Source: Balneolaceae bacterium
Lineage (GTDB): Bacteria > Bacteroidota > Rhodothermia > Balneolales > Balneolaceae
Length of the DNA: 62,432 bases
Assembly: GCA_020832415.1 (NCBI GenBank)
Contig: JAFIES010000137.1
Location: 1 to 62,432, forward strand
Direction of reading: 5' to 3'
In this document: positions 1 to 9,503 of the stretch, piece after piece
Layout: each line of letters opens with the position of its first letter
Position numbering within the stretch: the first letter of the stretch is position 1
Notes under the pieces: model-generated
The model's input: only the letters and a program-made list of their open reading frames with translations
The model's database searches: none
Told to the model about the DNA's origin: nothing
Program-made: the position numbers and the translations under genes

Positions 1-30
1 ATACGTTCAGAGCAGACACCGAAAAATTTG

Positions 31-73
31 GAGGCTAGCCTCCATTCAAATGACATTGACACTGCGTGTCAAT
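31..73. promoter_or_regulatory. Two perfect palindromes at window start
   Basis: GGAGGCTAGCCTCC at 31-44 is a perfect 14-bp palindrome. ATTGACAC-TGC-GTGTCAAT at 55-73 is a perfect inverted repeat with 8-bp arms. The second one contains a TTGACA at 56-61, followed after 17 bases by TATTGT at 79-84, so it could be a sigma70-like promoter overlapped by an operator. No gene start fits closely, since radC begins at 248, and the neighbour to the left is outside the window. The role is inference only. Confidence 0.3.
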
Positions 74-247
74 ATCCATATTGTATCATTAATCTAAACT
101 AATAAACCTAAATATCGGTCAAGCCAATTCAGGGATTGACAAACATTCATAATTCGTTATTCGGCGTTCATCATTCTTCCCCTTCTTATACGAAACAAAA
201 TTTTTCTGTAAGGAATCTTCTGTTTCCGGTTCATATAAATAAAAACC

Positions 248-961
248 ATGGAAACAGAAGAGTTTGATGCGTCCCGGTTTTTGGGGCGAAGCGTGCGGGA
301 AATGCAGCCTGATGAACAGCCCCGGGAAAAGCTGATGAAATATGGTGCAGACAGTCTGTCTGACGCAGAGCTTCTTGCCATTCTGCTGCGAACCGGAACC
401 AAAGGATTGAATGTAATTGACACATCACGTGCACTGCTAGACCGTTTTGGCGGGCTTCGAAATCTTTCAAAAAAGAACTGGCAATCGCTCAAAGTAATAC
501 CGGGCATTGCCAAGGTTAAAGCTATTACACTTGAAGCAGTCTTCGAGCTCTCCCGGCGGCTGCAGGTTGCCTCTCTTGGCGAACAGGTGCAGATGCACTC
601 CCCCGAGCTGGTAGCCGCTTTCTTCAGGCCCCGCCTGCGCGATCTGCCTCATGAAGAGTTTTATGTTGCATTTCTGAACAATGCCAGGGTTTTGATTGGT
701 TACAAACGCATCAGTTCAGGCGGCAGCAAAGCTACTATTGTGGATGTTGCCGAAGTAATGAGACAGGCTATTCTTAACCAGGCCAACAGTATTATTCTTG
801 CACATAATCATCCATCCGGTTATGCAAAGGAATCAGCTGCAGATATCCGCCTGACCAAACGAATTGCCGAATCGGGGGATCTTCTAAGTATTCCGGTTGA
901 CGATCATATCATTATTGCAGGCGATGAATTTATAAGTCTCAAAGAAAAAAAGCTGTTCTGA
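248..961 (+). CDS. radC: RadC family JAB/MPN-domain protein
   Basis: This is a 237-residue protein of typical RadC length. A helix-hairpin-helix-like segment (VIPGIAKVKA, about residues 83-92) precedes a JAMM metalloprotease-type motif HNHPSG near residue 185, with the downstream Asp about 11 residues later. That pattern is the zinc-binding signature of the RadC/JAB family. RadC was named for a supposed DNA-repair role that later work did not support, so the biochemical function is uncertain. The ATG at 248 is preceded by AT-rich sequence with no clear Shine-Dalgarno. The gene stands alone, with an unrelated sigma-factor gene about 100 bases downstream. Confidence 0.93.
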   Translation: METEEFDASRFLGRSVREMQPDEQPREKLMKYGADSLSDAELLAILLRTGTKGLNVIDTSRALLDRFGGLRNLSKKNWQSLKVIPGIAKVKAITLEAVFELSRRLQVASLGEQVQMHSPELVAAFFRPRLRDLPHEEFYVAFLNNARVLIGYKRISSGGSKATIVDVAEVMRQAILNQANSIILAHNHPSGYAKESAADIRLTKRIAESGDLLSIPVDDHIIIAGDEFISLKEKKLF

Positions 962-1057
962 TTTCGCCTGCAGATTAATTTTGCAGTAAATCTATTTGCT
1001 CAATTTCTCTCTTCTTCTATATTTAAGGATTAATTAATTCTAATAAGTGGAAAAGCT

Positions 1058-1597
1058 ATGGACTACTCTGAACTTGTACACGCCTTGAAGAGTGGAGAAA
1101 CCAGAACAGCAAACCGGCTGATTGGAGAAGCCACACCCATTCTGAGAAAGTACCTTATTTCCAAGGTGAATGCTTCGCCTGAAGATGCTGATGATTCCAT
1201 TCAACAAATGTTTGAGTATATCATTCCAAAAATATTAGAGGACGATATTAATAACCCAACCGGCTTGCTTTCCTACATGTTAAAAGCGGCCCGACACAGT
1301 TACTACAAAATTGTACGCGATTTCGACCTCGATAAATTTGATGAAATCGAGGAACAGCTCGTAACAGAAGCCGACCAGGCCTGGCTGCTTATGAATGAAG
1401 ATCAGGCTAATATTTTGCTGCGATGTATAGAGGGGCTGCGAAACAGTTACCGGGAATTTGCACGTTTTTTATTCGACTATCCATCTGCAAATACTGAAGA
1501 TATCGCTGATAATTTTGAAATTTCCCCGGCCAATGCGTGGACCCGAAAGCACAGAGTACTCAAAAAACTAACAGATTGCGTAAGCCTTGAGACATAA
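1058..1597 (+). CDS. RNA polymerase ECF-type sigma factor
   Basis: This 179-residue protein has the two-domain plan of an ECF sigma factor. A region-2-like segment (about residues 20-95) contains the acidic EDADDSIQQMFEYI helix. A region-4-like helix-turn-helix (about 125-175) contains TEDIADNFEISPANAWTRKHRVLKKL. It would direct RNA polymerase core to a dedicated promoter set. The following gene (1704-2510) encodes a membrane protein with a short cytosolic N-terminus, as expected for a cognate anti-sigma factor. The family is clear but the regulon is unknown. Sequence divergence from the housekeeping type argues against a primary sigma factor. Confidence 0.82.
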   Translation: MDYSELVHALKSGETRTANRLIGEATPILRKYLISKVNASPEDADDSIQQMFEYIIPKILEDDINNPTGLLSYMLKAARHSYYKIVRDFDLDKFDEIEEQLVTEADQAWLLMNEDQANILLRCIEGLRNSYREFARFLFDYPSANTEDIADNFEISPANAWTRKHRVLKKLTDCVSLET

Positions 1598-1703
1598 TTT
1601 TTAAAAAAAAGTGTAAGGAATTTGAAAAATCCGGTTCATACATACGAGAGGTTGTAGTTAAAAAAGAAACTGACAACTCAGGAGCATAAAAAAGGCTAGA
1701 AAA

Positions 1704-2510
1704 ATGAGTGAAGAAAAAAACATCGAGATATTAAAGTCCATCGAAAATTTCATCAATGGAGAACTGTCGCAATCTGAAATAGATGATCTTTGGGTTGAGT
1801 TTTTGAAAAACCCGGAATATTACAAACTGTTTGAAACCGAACTTCATCTGAAGGCGCTTATCAAAAAAGGTGTAAAGCCCAACTTTATTGATGATGTTGG
1901 CAAAGTAAATGAACCCACCACGCATTATCTCTACAAATATAAGGCATGGATAGTAGCAGCTGCCGCTGCCTTGTTGATAACCATAGGGTTACAATTCTTC
2001 TCTATTGATGAACAGCAAGCCATGCAGCAGTGGGCCATCTCATCCATCGATAAAACCGAGATGCTGGGTGCAGATGTCTACCGATCAGACGAGCAGGAAG
2101 TTGCCTCCGTTGATATCGCCATTAACGAAGCTCTTGCACTCGCCTACAATGATGAAACAGTAATTGCTATTGAACGTTTTCGCGAACTTCTTACACTCTC
2201 CCCCACAGACCAGCAGCGTGTACGAATCGAAATGAACCTTGGCATTCTCCTCTATAATGTTACTGCTTACGAATCAGCAGCTGTACATTTTGAGTCGGTG
2301 GTTGAGTTCGAGGAGGCTGATATCAATTTCAAAGAAAAAGGATATTGGTTTCTTGGCAACGCCTATCTAAATATGGGTCAGCTTCAGGAAGCGCGCGATG
2401 CCGTATTCGAAGCATACACAATGAGCGGCCGTTTTCAAAACCCAGCGTTGGCACTTCTTAAAAATCTCGATTTACGCCTTGGGAATATCCCCCCGGATGA
2501 AGTACGATAA
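1704..2510 (+). CDS. Anti-sigma-like membrane protein with TPR repeats
   Basis: This 268-residue protein has a soluble N-terminus of about 75 residues, one hydrophobic segment (WIVAAAAALLITIGLQFF, about residues 80-98) and a C-terminal part of about 130 residues. The C-terminal part contains tetratricopeptide-like helices (AIERFRELLTLSP, AAVHFESVVEF, GYWFLGNAYLNMGQLQEARDA). It lies about 100 bases downstream of an ECF sigma gene. Sigma plus a single-pass protein with periplasmic TPRs is a familiar pairing, so I infer that the N-terminus sequesters the sigma factor and the TPR part senses an envelope signal. No zinc-binding anti-sigma motif is visible. Confidence 0.65.
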   Translation: MSEEKNIEILKSIENFINGELSQSEIDDLWVEFLKNPEYYKLFETELHLKALIKKGVKPNFIDDVGKVNEPTTHYLYKYKAWIVAAAAALLITIGLQFFSIDEQQAMQQWAISSIDKTEMLGADVYRSDEQEVASVDIAINEALALAYNDETVIAIERFRELLTLSPTDQQRVRIEMNLGILLYNVTAYESAAVHFESVVEFEEADINFKEKGYWFLGNAYLNMGQLQEARDAVFEAYTMSGRFQNPALALLKNLDLRLGNIPPDEVR

Positions 2511-2526
2511 GTACCACTGAATTTTA

Positions 2527-4644
2527 TCACTCAGTATGCAAAGCTCTTGGAATTGGATCCTTGAGCTTTTTTGTATGGTTCATCAAATAATCGTGAACAC
2601 CAATTACAGGCTTATCTTTCTTGGGTACAATCCTTTTGTATTTACCACTGTTTTTCAGAACCCAGCGTTGGCTGTTGTCTGATTGATAGAGATCAAATAA
2701 GAAATTCATGTATTTCTTCAATGCAGGGTGTTCAATCGGAGCGAGCAGTTCTACACGGGCATCAAGATTTCGATGCATCCAGTCTGCTGATCCGATGTAG
2801 TACATATGGTTTCCTTGATTATGAAAATGGTAACAGCGGGAATGCTCCAAAAATCTGCCAATTATTGAGTGCACATGAATATTTTCGCTCAGCCCTTTCT
2901 TTTGTGGGATCAACCTGCAGACACCCCTAACAAAAAGATCAATTTTTACTCCGGCCTGAGACGCCTTATAGAGCTGCTGGATAATCAGCGGATCCTCAAG
3001 ACTATTCATTTTTGCCCGGATTCTTGATTCGCGTCCGGCTTTGGCTTCTGAAATTTCCGTATCAATCAGATCTCTGATACTGTTGCGCAGATGTTTCGGC
3101 GCTACAAGTGCTTTCTTGAACGACTGGTCAGGTGCATAGCCGGTAAGCAGATTAAACACATCAGAAACATCGGATGCAAGATCTCCGCGACAGGTGAAAT
3201 AACCGAAATCTTCGTAAAGTTGTGCAGTATCGGGGTGATAGTTGCCCGTTCCAATATGCAGATAACGACGAATTGCACCATGTTCTTCACGAACAACAAT
3301 GGTTAGTTTCGTGTGGATTTTAAGCCCCGGTATTCCATACGATACATGAACTCCGGCATTCTCGAGGCGGTGTGCCCAGGAGATATTCCGCTCTTCATCG
3401 AACCTGGCCTTCAGTTCTATCAAAACCGCCACCTGCTTGTCTGCCTCAGCAGCTTTAATCAGGGAGTGCATTAGTGGAGAATCGCTTGATGTTCTGTAGA
3501 GCGTTTGTTTTATGGCAAGAACCTTTGGGTCAGACGCTGCCTCTTCAACAAATCGTTGTGTGGACGTTTCAAAACTGTGGTATGGATGATGAACTATAAA
3601 ATCTTCATTTCGAATGGTTTTGAATACACTTGGCGACTCTTCATCCATCGAGTGCCTGAAAACAGGGTGTAAAACCGGCGTCCATCCCTCAACCTTCAAG
3701 TGGCTGAATCCCTTGATATTTGCCAGCTCCATGGCATCTGCCAGGCCGATAGGCCCTTCCATCTCATAAACATCACTTTTTATCACGCCTAAATGCTCAA
3801 AAAGGTAGCTCTTCACATCTTTCGGCATACTTTTTTCAACTTCAAGCCGAACAACCTTCGCAAATTTTCGCTCCCGAAGCTCCTCTTCGATCATCTCAAG
3901 AAGATCGTCTGCCTCCTCTTCGTTTCGTTCTATATCTGCATTTCGGGTTACCCGAAAAACGTGGGTTGAAATCACATCAACACCCGGAAAAAAACGATCT
4001 ATTTTTTCAACAATCAGGTCCTTAAGCGATAACAACGTAACTTTATCTTCCTGATTTTCCAGCTCAATCCAGCGAGGCCTGTTGGATGGTATTTTGATCC
4101 TCGCGAAAAGCTCCTTACCCGATTTTCTCTGTTTCAATTTAATAGCAAGAGACCTGCTCTTATTGGAAATAAAGGGAAACGGATGTGCTTCATCAACTGC
4201 GAGAGGGGTTATTATCGGGTAGATTTGATTCTCAAAATAGTCATCCGCTTTCTGCTGAAGCTCTTTATTAAGGGCTTTATACGGCTTGATGGATATCCCC
4301 TCTTTTTGAAGCGCCGGTATAAGATCATCCAGAAAGCAGCTCCTGTAATCTTTGATCATCTTCAGAACCTCTTTTCGTATTTCTCTCAGCTGCTCTTCGG
4401 GGGTTCTGCCATCAACCGTAAGTTCTGTTACGCCCGCATAAAACTGGCGCTTCAAACCACCCACCCTTTTTTGGAAAAATTCGTCCAGATTTGAACATAC
4501 AATCCCAATAAACTTCACTCTCTCCATTAGTGGCAGATCTGCTCGTTTTGCCTCGGCCAGTACCCTTTTGTTAAATTTTAACCAGCTTAACTCGTAGTTT
4601 TCAAAATAATCAGGGCCGGAAATTTTTAGCTCATCAATTTGCAT
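2527..4644 (-). CDS. ppk1: Polyphosphate kinase 1
   Basis: This 705-residue protein has the usual PPK1 length and begins with ENYELSWLKFNKRVLAEA, typical of the PPK1 N-terminal domain. The catalytic C-terminal half contains the conserved histidine blocks KIHTKL (about residue 444) and HIGTGNYHP (about 464-471). It reversibly transfers the ATP gamma-phosphate to inorganic polyphosphate through a phosphohistidine. It is convergent with the TPR gene at its left, leaving only 16 bases between stops. The upstream gap to ruvB is 150 bases and serves both divergent genes. Confidence 0.96.
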   Translation of the reverse strand: MQIDELKISGPDYFENYELSWLKFNKRVLAEAKRADLPLMERVKFIGIVCSNLDEFFQKRVGGLKRQFYAGVTELTVDGRTPEEQLREIRKEVLKMIKDYRSCFLDDLIPALQKEGISIKPYKALNKELQQKADDYFENQIYPIITPLAVDEAHPFPFISNKSRSLAIKLKQRKSGKELFARIKIPSNRPRWIELENQEDKVTLLSLKDLIVEKIDRFFPGVDVISTHVFRVTRNADIERNEEEADDLLEMIEEELRERKFAKVVRLEVEKSMPKDVKSYLFEHLGVIKSDVYEMEGPIGLADAMELANIKGFSHLKVEGWTPVLHPVFRHSMDEESPSVFKTIRNEDFIVHHPYHSFETSTQRFVEEAASDPKVLAIKQTLYRTSSDSPLMHSLIKAAEADKQVAVLIELKARFDEERNISWAHRLENAGVHVSYGIPGLKIHTKLTIVVREEHGAIRRYLHIGTGNYHPDTAQLYEDFGYFTCRGDLASDVSDVFNLLTGYAPDQSFKKALVAPKHLRNSIRDLIDTEISEAKAGRESRIRAKMNSLEDPLIIQQLYKASQAGVKIDLFVRGVCRLIPQKKGLSENIHVHSIIGRFLEHSRCYHFHNQGNHMYYIGSADWMHRNLDARVELLAPIEHPALKKYMNFLFDLYQSDNSQRWVLKNSGKYKRIVPKKDKPVIGVHDYLMNHTKKLKDPIPRALHTE

Positions 4645-4792
4645 CGTTTTCTTGTGAATAAAAGTTTAGCATATCTTACCTCAAATGTTATGCAGCAGCG
4701 TTTGCCAAACCCTGCCTCATGGCATACATTTCAGAATAAAGTTATGTATTATTGTATTAACAAAGTATAAATAAACCATTTACGCTAACGCA

Positions 4793-5824
4793 GTGCAAAA
4801 CCCTCTATTGGATCCCCACGATAAAGAACCGGTAATTGAAGAGAATCTTCGTCCTGCCAATCTGCAGGAGTTTGTTGGCCAGCAAAAGGTTATTCAGAAT
4901 CTTTCCATTTTTATACAGGCAGCCAAAAAACGCGGGGAAGCACTCGATCATGTGATTCTCTCAGGCCCTCCCGGACTGGGAAAAACTACCCTGGCCTATA
5001 TCATTGCACGGGAGATGGGTGTTCAGATCAAACCGACTACCGGCCCTGTTTTGGAAAAACCGGGCGATCTTGCAGGACTTCTCACCAACCTTGAACCCGG
5101 CGATGTACTGTTCATTGATGAAATTCACCGGCTCAACCCTGTTGTGGAAGAGTACCTCTACTCAGCCATGGAAGATTATAAGCTTGATATAGTGATTGAC
5201 TCCGGGCCGAGTGCTCGAAGTGTTCAAATCGATCTGAACCATTTTACACTGGTTGGTGCAACTACCCGAAAAGGACTGCTTACTGCACCACTCCGTGCCC
5301 GTTTTGGTATCGACATGCGGCTTGATTACTACGATACCGAACTACTGCAGCGAATTGCCCTGCGAACCGCGCATATTCTCGATTTTGGAATCACTGAAAA
5401 AGGTGCTCATGAAATTGCACGCCGCAGCCGGGGCACACCGCGAATTGTAAATAAACTTCTGCGCAGAACCCGGGATTTCGCCCAGGTTGATGGCCTCACC
5501 TCTATCGATGATGCTATTGCCGATAAAGCCCTGAATGCCCTCGATGTAGACCGAAATGGGCTTGATGATATGGATGTACGCATACTGAAAGCAATCATTG
5601 AAAATTACAAAGGCGGGCCTGTTGGCCTGGGAACCCTCGCCGTTGCCGTTGGTGAAGACAAGGGCACCATCGAAGAGGTGTATGAGCCGTTTTTGATTAA
5701 AGAAGGATTTTTACAGAGAACGCCAAAAGGGCGAGTGGCAACAGCAAAAACCTACCAATACCTGAATATTGATTTGCGGCAGAAGGAGGGTGATGAGCCT
5801 GGCCTGTTTGGTTCAGGTAAGTAG
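4793..5824 (+). CDS. ruvB: Holliday junction branch migration helicase RuvB
   Basis: This 343-residue AAA+ ATPase has Walker [10 protein letters not shown] near residue 58, Walker [10 protein letters not shown] near 106, the sensor-1 block GATTRKGLL and the C-terminal winged-helix domain ending around [12 protein letters not shown]. It works as a hexameric motor with RuvA to drive branch migration, and RuvC resolves the junction. Neither partner gene is in the window. The start is GTG at 4793, giving an N-terminus (MQNPLLDP) in line with other RuvB proteins. No ATG lies in frame close by. It is transcribed divergently from ppk1. Confidence 0.97.
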   Translation: MQNPLLDPHDKEPVIEENLRPANLQEFVGQQKVIQNLSIFIQAAKKRGEALDHVILSGPPGLGKTTLAYIIAREMGVQIKPTTGPVLEKPGDLAGLLTNLEPGDVLFIDEIHRLNPVVEEYLYSAMEDYKLDIVIDSGPSARSVQIDLNHFTLVGATTRKGLLTAPLRARFGIDMRLDYYDTELLQRIALRTAHILDFGITEKGAHEIARRSRGTPRIVNKLLRRTRDFAQVDGLTSIDDAIADKALNALDVDRNGLDDMDVRILKAIIENYKGGPVGLGTLAVAVGEDKGTIEEVYEPFLIKEGFLQRTPKGRVATAKTYQYLNIDLRQKEGDEPGLFGSGK

Positions 5825-5975
5825 CACCAAATTCTTGCTTTAAACCTATTGATTATTCTTTAATAAATAGTTAAATCCCATTCATGTCCGCAAAATAAAG
5901 CCGGCAAATTCCCGGGATTAGCTTACAAGAGACAGGGAGTACAGCACAAAACCTCTAAATGAGAAAGAGGTAAAC

Positions 5976-6155
5976 ATGAAAGCAACTCTGTTCCTTTACA
6001 CATTACTGCCATTAAAGGTTTACTCACAGGCTACATTGCCCATCAACTATATGCACATGTGTGCCCAGGTTACTGACCACTACGGGCCGGCGCCAGAAGC
6101 CGCACGATTTTTGAGGCTGTGTGAAGAGGAGATTGTGAAAGTTCATGGGATGTAA
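5976..6155 (+). CDS. Small putative exported peptide (59 aa)
   Basis: ATG at 5976 opens a 59-codon frame ending at TAA 6153-6155. The first 19 residues (MKATLFLYTLLPLKVYSQA) look like a signal peptide with an SQA cleavage site. The mature part would be about 40 residues with two Cys and an acidic helix. A small inverted repeat (ACCTCT 5951-5956, AGAGGT 5966-5971) sits just before the start. I do not recognise the product. It lies 35 bases upstream of an exported amidohydrolase, so it could be a short partner or a decayed fragment. Coding status is uncertain. Confidence 0.35.
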   Translation: MKATLFLYTLLPLKVYSQATLPINYMHMCAQVTDHYGPAPEAARFLRLCEEEIVKVHGM

Positions 6156-6190
6156 AACCAGCTTTTTTTACTCATTAAATCACACTTATT

Positions 6191-7252
6191 ATGAATGAAA
6201 AAATAATCAGCATAACACTGTTTCAATTACTGCTTATTGTTTTCGCAGCAAAGCTTTTGTTCCCAACTGCCGGTCATACACAGGCCGGAGAGCGATACGA
6301 CGGCCCCATCATCGACATGCACCTGCACGCGCACACGGTGGCATCCTACGGACCCGAGCCTATCCCAATGTGCACCGCCGAGGAACCGGTGATTTATCTG
6401 GGCCTCGATCCCCAAATACCAATGACTCTCGATCGGGTCACCGCCCCCTGCGCCAACCCGGTCTGGTCGTCGGCCACCGACGAGGAGCTCTTGCGTGAGA
6501 CCCTCACGACCCTGGAGCGGCACAATATCGTGCTCGCCGTAACCGGGGGACCGCTAGACGAGGTTACACGGTGGCACGAGGCGGCACCGGAGAGGATCAT
6601 CCCCGCGATCTCCTTCCTTACCGGCCGGGCCAGCGGGGCTCAGGCCGGCGGGGTAGAAGGGCTCCGGAATCTCTTTTTAGACGGACGGTTCGAGCTCTTT
6701 GCGGAGGTTGGAGCACAGTACGAAGGGCTGGCCCCTAACGACCCCTCATTGGATCCGTTCTATGCGCTCGCCGAAGAGCTCGACATTCCGGTGGGAATGC
6801 ATCTGGGCGAGGGTCCGCCCGGTGCAGCCTACAATCTCTATCCGAACTATCGTGCGGCCCTGGGCCGTCCCCTCCTGCTTGAGGACGTGCTGATCCGCTA
6901 CCCAAAGCTCCGCATCTACGTGATGCATGCAGGGTGGCCTCTAATCGAAGAGATGATGGCCATCCTCTATTCACATCCCCAGGTTTACGTAGACATCGCC
7001 GGAGAAAACTGGGGGCATCCCCGCAAGGAATTCCACCGCTACCTGCAGCGCCTCGTTGAATCAGGCTTTGGGCAGCGCATCCTCTTCGGTACCGATCAGA
7101 TGGTGTGGCCGGGAACGATCGAAGTGGCGATCGAGAGTATCCAGTCGGCGGACTTCCTCACCACCGGGCAGAAGCAGGACATCTTCTACAACAACGCCGC
7201 ACGGTTTTTACGGTTGAGTGATGATGAAATCGCAAAGCATCATGAAATGTAA
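6191..7252 (+). CDS. Exported amidohydrolase family 2 (TIM-barrel metal hydrolase)
   Basis: This 353-residue protein starts with a signal peptide (hydrophobic residues about 8-25, cleavage near GHTQA). Amidohydrolase metal-ligand motifs follow: HLHAH at about 44-48, HLGEG near 203, HAGWP near 246 and FGTDQ near 299. Together these support a PF04909-type hydrolase or decarboxylase acting in the periplasm; the substrate is unknown. The central coding region (about 6290-7210) is far richer in G and C than either neighbour, while the signal-peptide codons and the last 15 codons are AT-rich. This composition points to recent acquisition of the core. Confidence 0.85.
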   Translation: MNEKIISITLFQLLLIVFAAKLLFPTAGHTQAGERYDGPIIDMHLHAHTVASYGPEPIPMCTAEEPVIYLGLDPQIPMTLDRVTAPCANPVWSSATDEELLRETLTTLERHNIVLAVTGGPLDEVTRWHEAAPERIIPAISFLTGRASGAQAGGVEGLRNLFLDGRFELFAEVGAQYEGLAPNDPSLDPFYALAEELDIPVGMHLGEGPPGAAYNLYPNYRAALGRPLLLEDVLIRYPKLRIYVMHAGWPLIEEMMAILYSHPQVYVDIAGENWGHPRKEFHRYLQRLVESGFGQRILFGTDQMVWPGTIEVAIESIQSADFLTTGQKQDIFYNNAARFLRLSDDEIAKHHEM

Positions 7253-7338
7253 AGGATTTTTCAGTGGTGAATGATTTCCCTTTTTTTTGTATTTTTTCAA
7301 GCTTAATGAAAAACCGGAAACAATCTGACTAATCTGTA

Positions 7339-8490
7339 ATGAAAAACCTGTTTACCTCTGAATCTGTATCCGAAGGGCATCCCGACAAAGTTGCCGACCA
7401 AATTTCAGACGCTATTCTTGATGCAATGCTCACTCAGGATCCCAATTCCCGCGTGGCCGTGGAAACACTGGTTACCACCGGGCTTGCAGTTGTATCGGGC
7501 GAAGTGAGAACAGAAGCCTATGTAGACATTCAGGAGACCGTACGCCAGGTGATTCGCGATATCGGTTATACGAAAGCAAGTTATCGGTTTGATGCCGATT
7601 CGTGCGGTGTGCTTTCTGCGATCCACCAGCAGAGTGAAGATATTGCACGCGGCGTGGATGAAGGCGATGAAAAACAGATGGGTGCCGGCGACCAGGGCAT
7701 GATGTTTGGCTATGCCAACAGGGAAACAGAAGAGTATATGCCGATGACCCTGCAATACTCACACGATCTCCTGAGAAAACTTGCCCATATTCGAAAAGAG
7801 ACCGCATTGATGCCCTACCTCGGCCCCGACAGCAAAAGCCAGGTAACTGTTGAGTACGATGAGAACAACCAGCCAAAGCGTGTTGATACAATTGTAATTT
7901 CAACACAGCACGATGATGGTGTGGAGCAGTCACAGATCAAACAGGATATCAAAAAACATCTCATTTCATCCGTAATTCCTGAAGAGCTTTTGGATGCGGA
8001 AACCATTCTTCACGTAAACCCAACCGGTAAGTTTGTGATTGGCGGCCCGCACGGCGATGCCGGTCTCACCGGACGTAAAATTATTGTGGATACCTATGGA
8101 GGTCGCGGTGCCCACGGTGGTGGCGCTTTTTCCGGAAAGGATGCTTCAAAAGTAGACCGAAGTGCGGCATATGCAACGCGCCACATCGCGAAAAATGTGG
8201 TAGCAGCCGGGCTGGCCGATGAAATTTTGGTGCAGGTAGCGTATGCCATCGGTGTTACTGAACCCGTATCGATTAATGTAAACACATACGGTACCGGAAA
8301 AGTGAATGATGCAAATCTTGCCAAAGCTATTTTGGATGTATTTGACTTAACTCCCGGCGGAATCATCTCGCGCCTGGAACTTAAAAAACCCGGATTCAGA
8401 AAAACCGCTGCATACGGACACTTTGGCCGCAGCGAGTTCAACTGGGAAAAGCTCGACTATGTAGATAAAATTGCCAACGCGGTTAAATAA
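7339..8490 (+). CDS. metK: S-adenosylmethionine synthetase
   Basis: This 383-residue protein matches MetK in length and blocks: [15 protein letters not shown] at the N-terminus, [12 protein letters not shown] (about residues 115-126), [16 protein letters not shown] and GGGAFSGKD. It makes S-adenosylmethionine from methionine and ATP. No SAM riboswitch is apparent in the 86-base leader, which is T-rich. The following ABC gene starts 69 bases downstream on the same strand. Confidence 0.98.
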   Translation: MKNLFTSESVSEGHPDKVADQISDAILDAMLTQDPNSRVAVETLVTTGLAVVSGEVRTEAYVDIQETVRQVIRDIGYTKASYRFDADSCGVLSAIHQQSEDIARGVDEGDEKQMGAGDQGMMFGYANRETEEYMPMTLQYSHDLLRKLAHIRKETALMPYLGPDSKSQVTVEYDENNQPKRVDTIVISTQHDDGVEQSQIKQDIKKHLISSVIPEELLDAETILHVNPTGKFVIGGPHGDAGLTGRKIIVDTYGGRGAHGGGAFSGKDASKVDRSAAYATRHIAKNVVAAGLADEILVQVAYAIGVTEPVSINVNTYGTGKVNDANLAKAILDVFDLTPGGIISRLELKKPGFRKTAAYGHFGRSEFNWEKLDYVDKIANAVK

Positions 8491-8559
8491 CTGCTGCTCG
8501 GCTGAATAAAGAGCAGAATTTCAGTAGCCAATTTTGTGATGTTTTTCATATAATGGCAC

Positions 8560-9498
8560 ATGCTCGATGTTCGGAATCTCACCAAAAAAATTGACGGCAA
8601 AACTATTGTAGAGAATATCTCCTTCACTCTTAACGAGGGAGAAATTCTCGGTTTTGTTGGCCCAAATGGCGCCGGAAAAACCACCACCCTTCGAATGCTG
8701 GCTTGCTGTACCCTGCCCGCATCCGGAAACGCCACTCTCGATGGGCTGGATCTTGTGAAAGATGATATGCAGATACGCCGAAAAATTGGATATCTGCCCG
8801 AAGTTCCGCCGCTTTATGAGCACATGAAAGTGGTAACTTACCTCCGCACCATCGCCCGGTTTAAAGGTATCCCGGCCAACCGGCAAAATGATGCTGTGGA
8901 TCATGTGATTGAACGCTGCTTTATCAATAAAATGAGTGTGCGCGAAATTGGGAAATTGTCCAAAGGGTACAGGCAGCGTGTAGGCCTTGCGCAAGCGATT
9001 CTTGGTAATCCCCGATTGCTGCTTCTGGATGAACCAACATCCGGCCTCGATCCCGGGCAGATCAGTGAGATGCGTGAAATCATACGGAGTGCAGCTAAAA
9101 ACTCCATGGTTATTTTCAGCACTCACATACTTCAGGAAATACAGAACCTCTGCCACCGTATTGTTCTTATTAAAAACGGAACCTTAACCTACCAGGGACG
9201 GCTCGATCAGTACGGGCTGGCTGATGATGGAATAACACATCTTGTGTTACGGTTAAAAGGAGATCGCAAAGTAATTGAGTCTGCACTAAACCTCGAAGGC
9301 CATGATATCTCTTATCAGCTAGGAGAGCAGACAAACGGCTCAGCCGAAATCAAAGCGAATGTTCAATTTCCTGAAGATACAGCCACGCAGACAGCAATCC
9401 TGAAAGAGCTGCTCAACCAAAATATCACCGTGCTTGAAGTTTCTCCAAAAGCAAAAGATCTGGAGCATACCATCCTGGAATTTATGAGAAGCGAATAA
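8560..9498 (+). CDS. ABC transporter ATP-binding protein, GldA-like
   Basis: This 312-residue ATPase has Walker A GPNGAGKTT near residue 34, the signature LSKGYRQRVGLAQA near 133, Walker B LLLLDEPTSGLD near 154 and an H-loop STHIL. A C-terminal extension of about 90 residues after the ATPase core is typical of GldA. The next gene, 5 bases away, is a GldF-type permease, and a GldG-type protein follows after a toxin-antitoxin insertion. In gliding Bacteroidota, GldAFG form an ABC transporter linked to motility. In non-gliding relatives the same set exists with an unclear role. Confidence 0.88.
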   Translation: MLDVRNLTKKIDGKTIVENISFTLNEGEILGFVGPNGAGKTTTLRMLACCTLPASGNATLDGLDLVKDDMQIRRKIGYLPEVPPLYEHMKVVTYLRTIARFKGIPANRQNDAVDHVIERCFINKMSVREIGKLSKGYRQRVGLAQAILGNPRLLLLDEPTSGLDPGQISEMREIIRSAAKNSMVIFSTHILQEIQNLCHRIVLIKNGTLTYQGRLDQYGLADDGITHLVLRLKGDRKVIESALNLEGHDISYQLGEQTNGSAEIKANVQFPEDTATQTAILKELLNQNITVLEVSPKAKDLEHTILEFMRSE

Positions 9499-9503
9499 TC
9501 CCC

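Noticed and set aside
7253-7338. SAM riboswitch upstream of metK
   Set aside because: The leader is short and T-rich with no conserved SAM-riboswitch stems or terminator.
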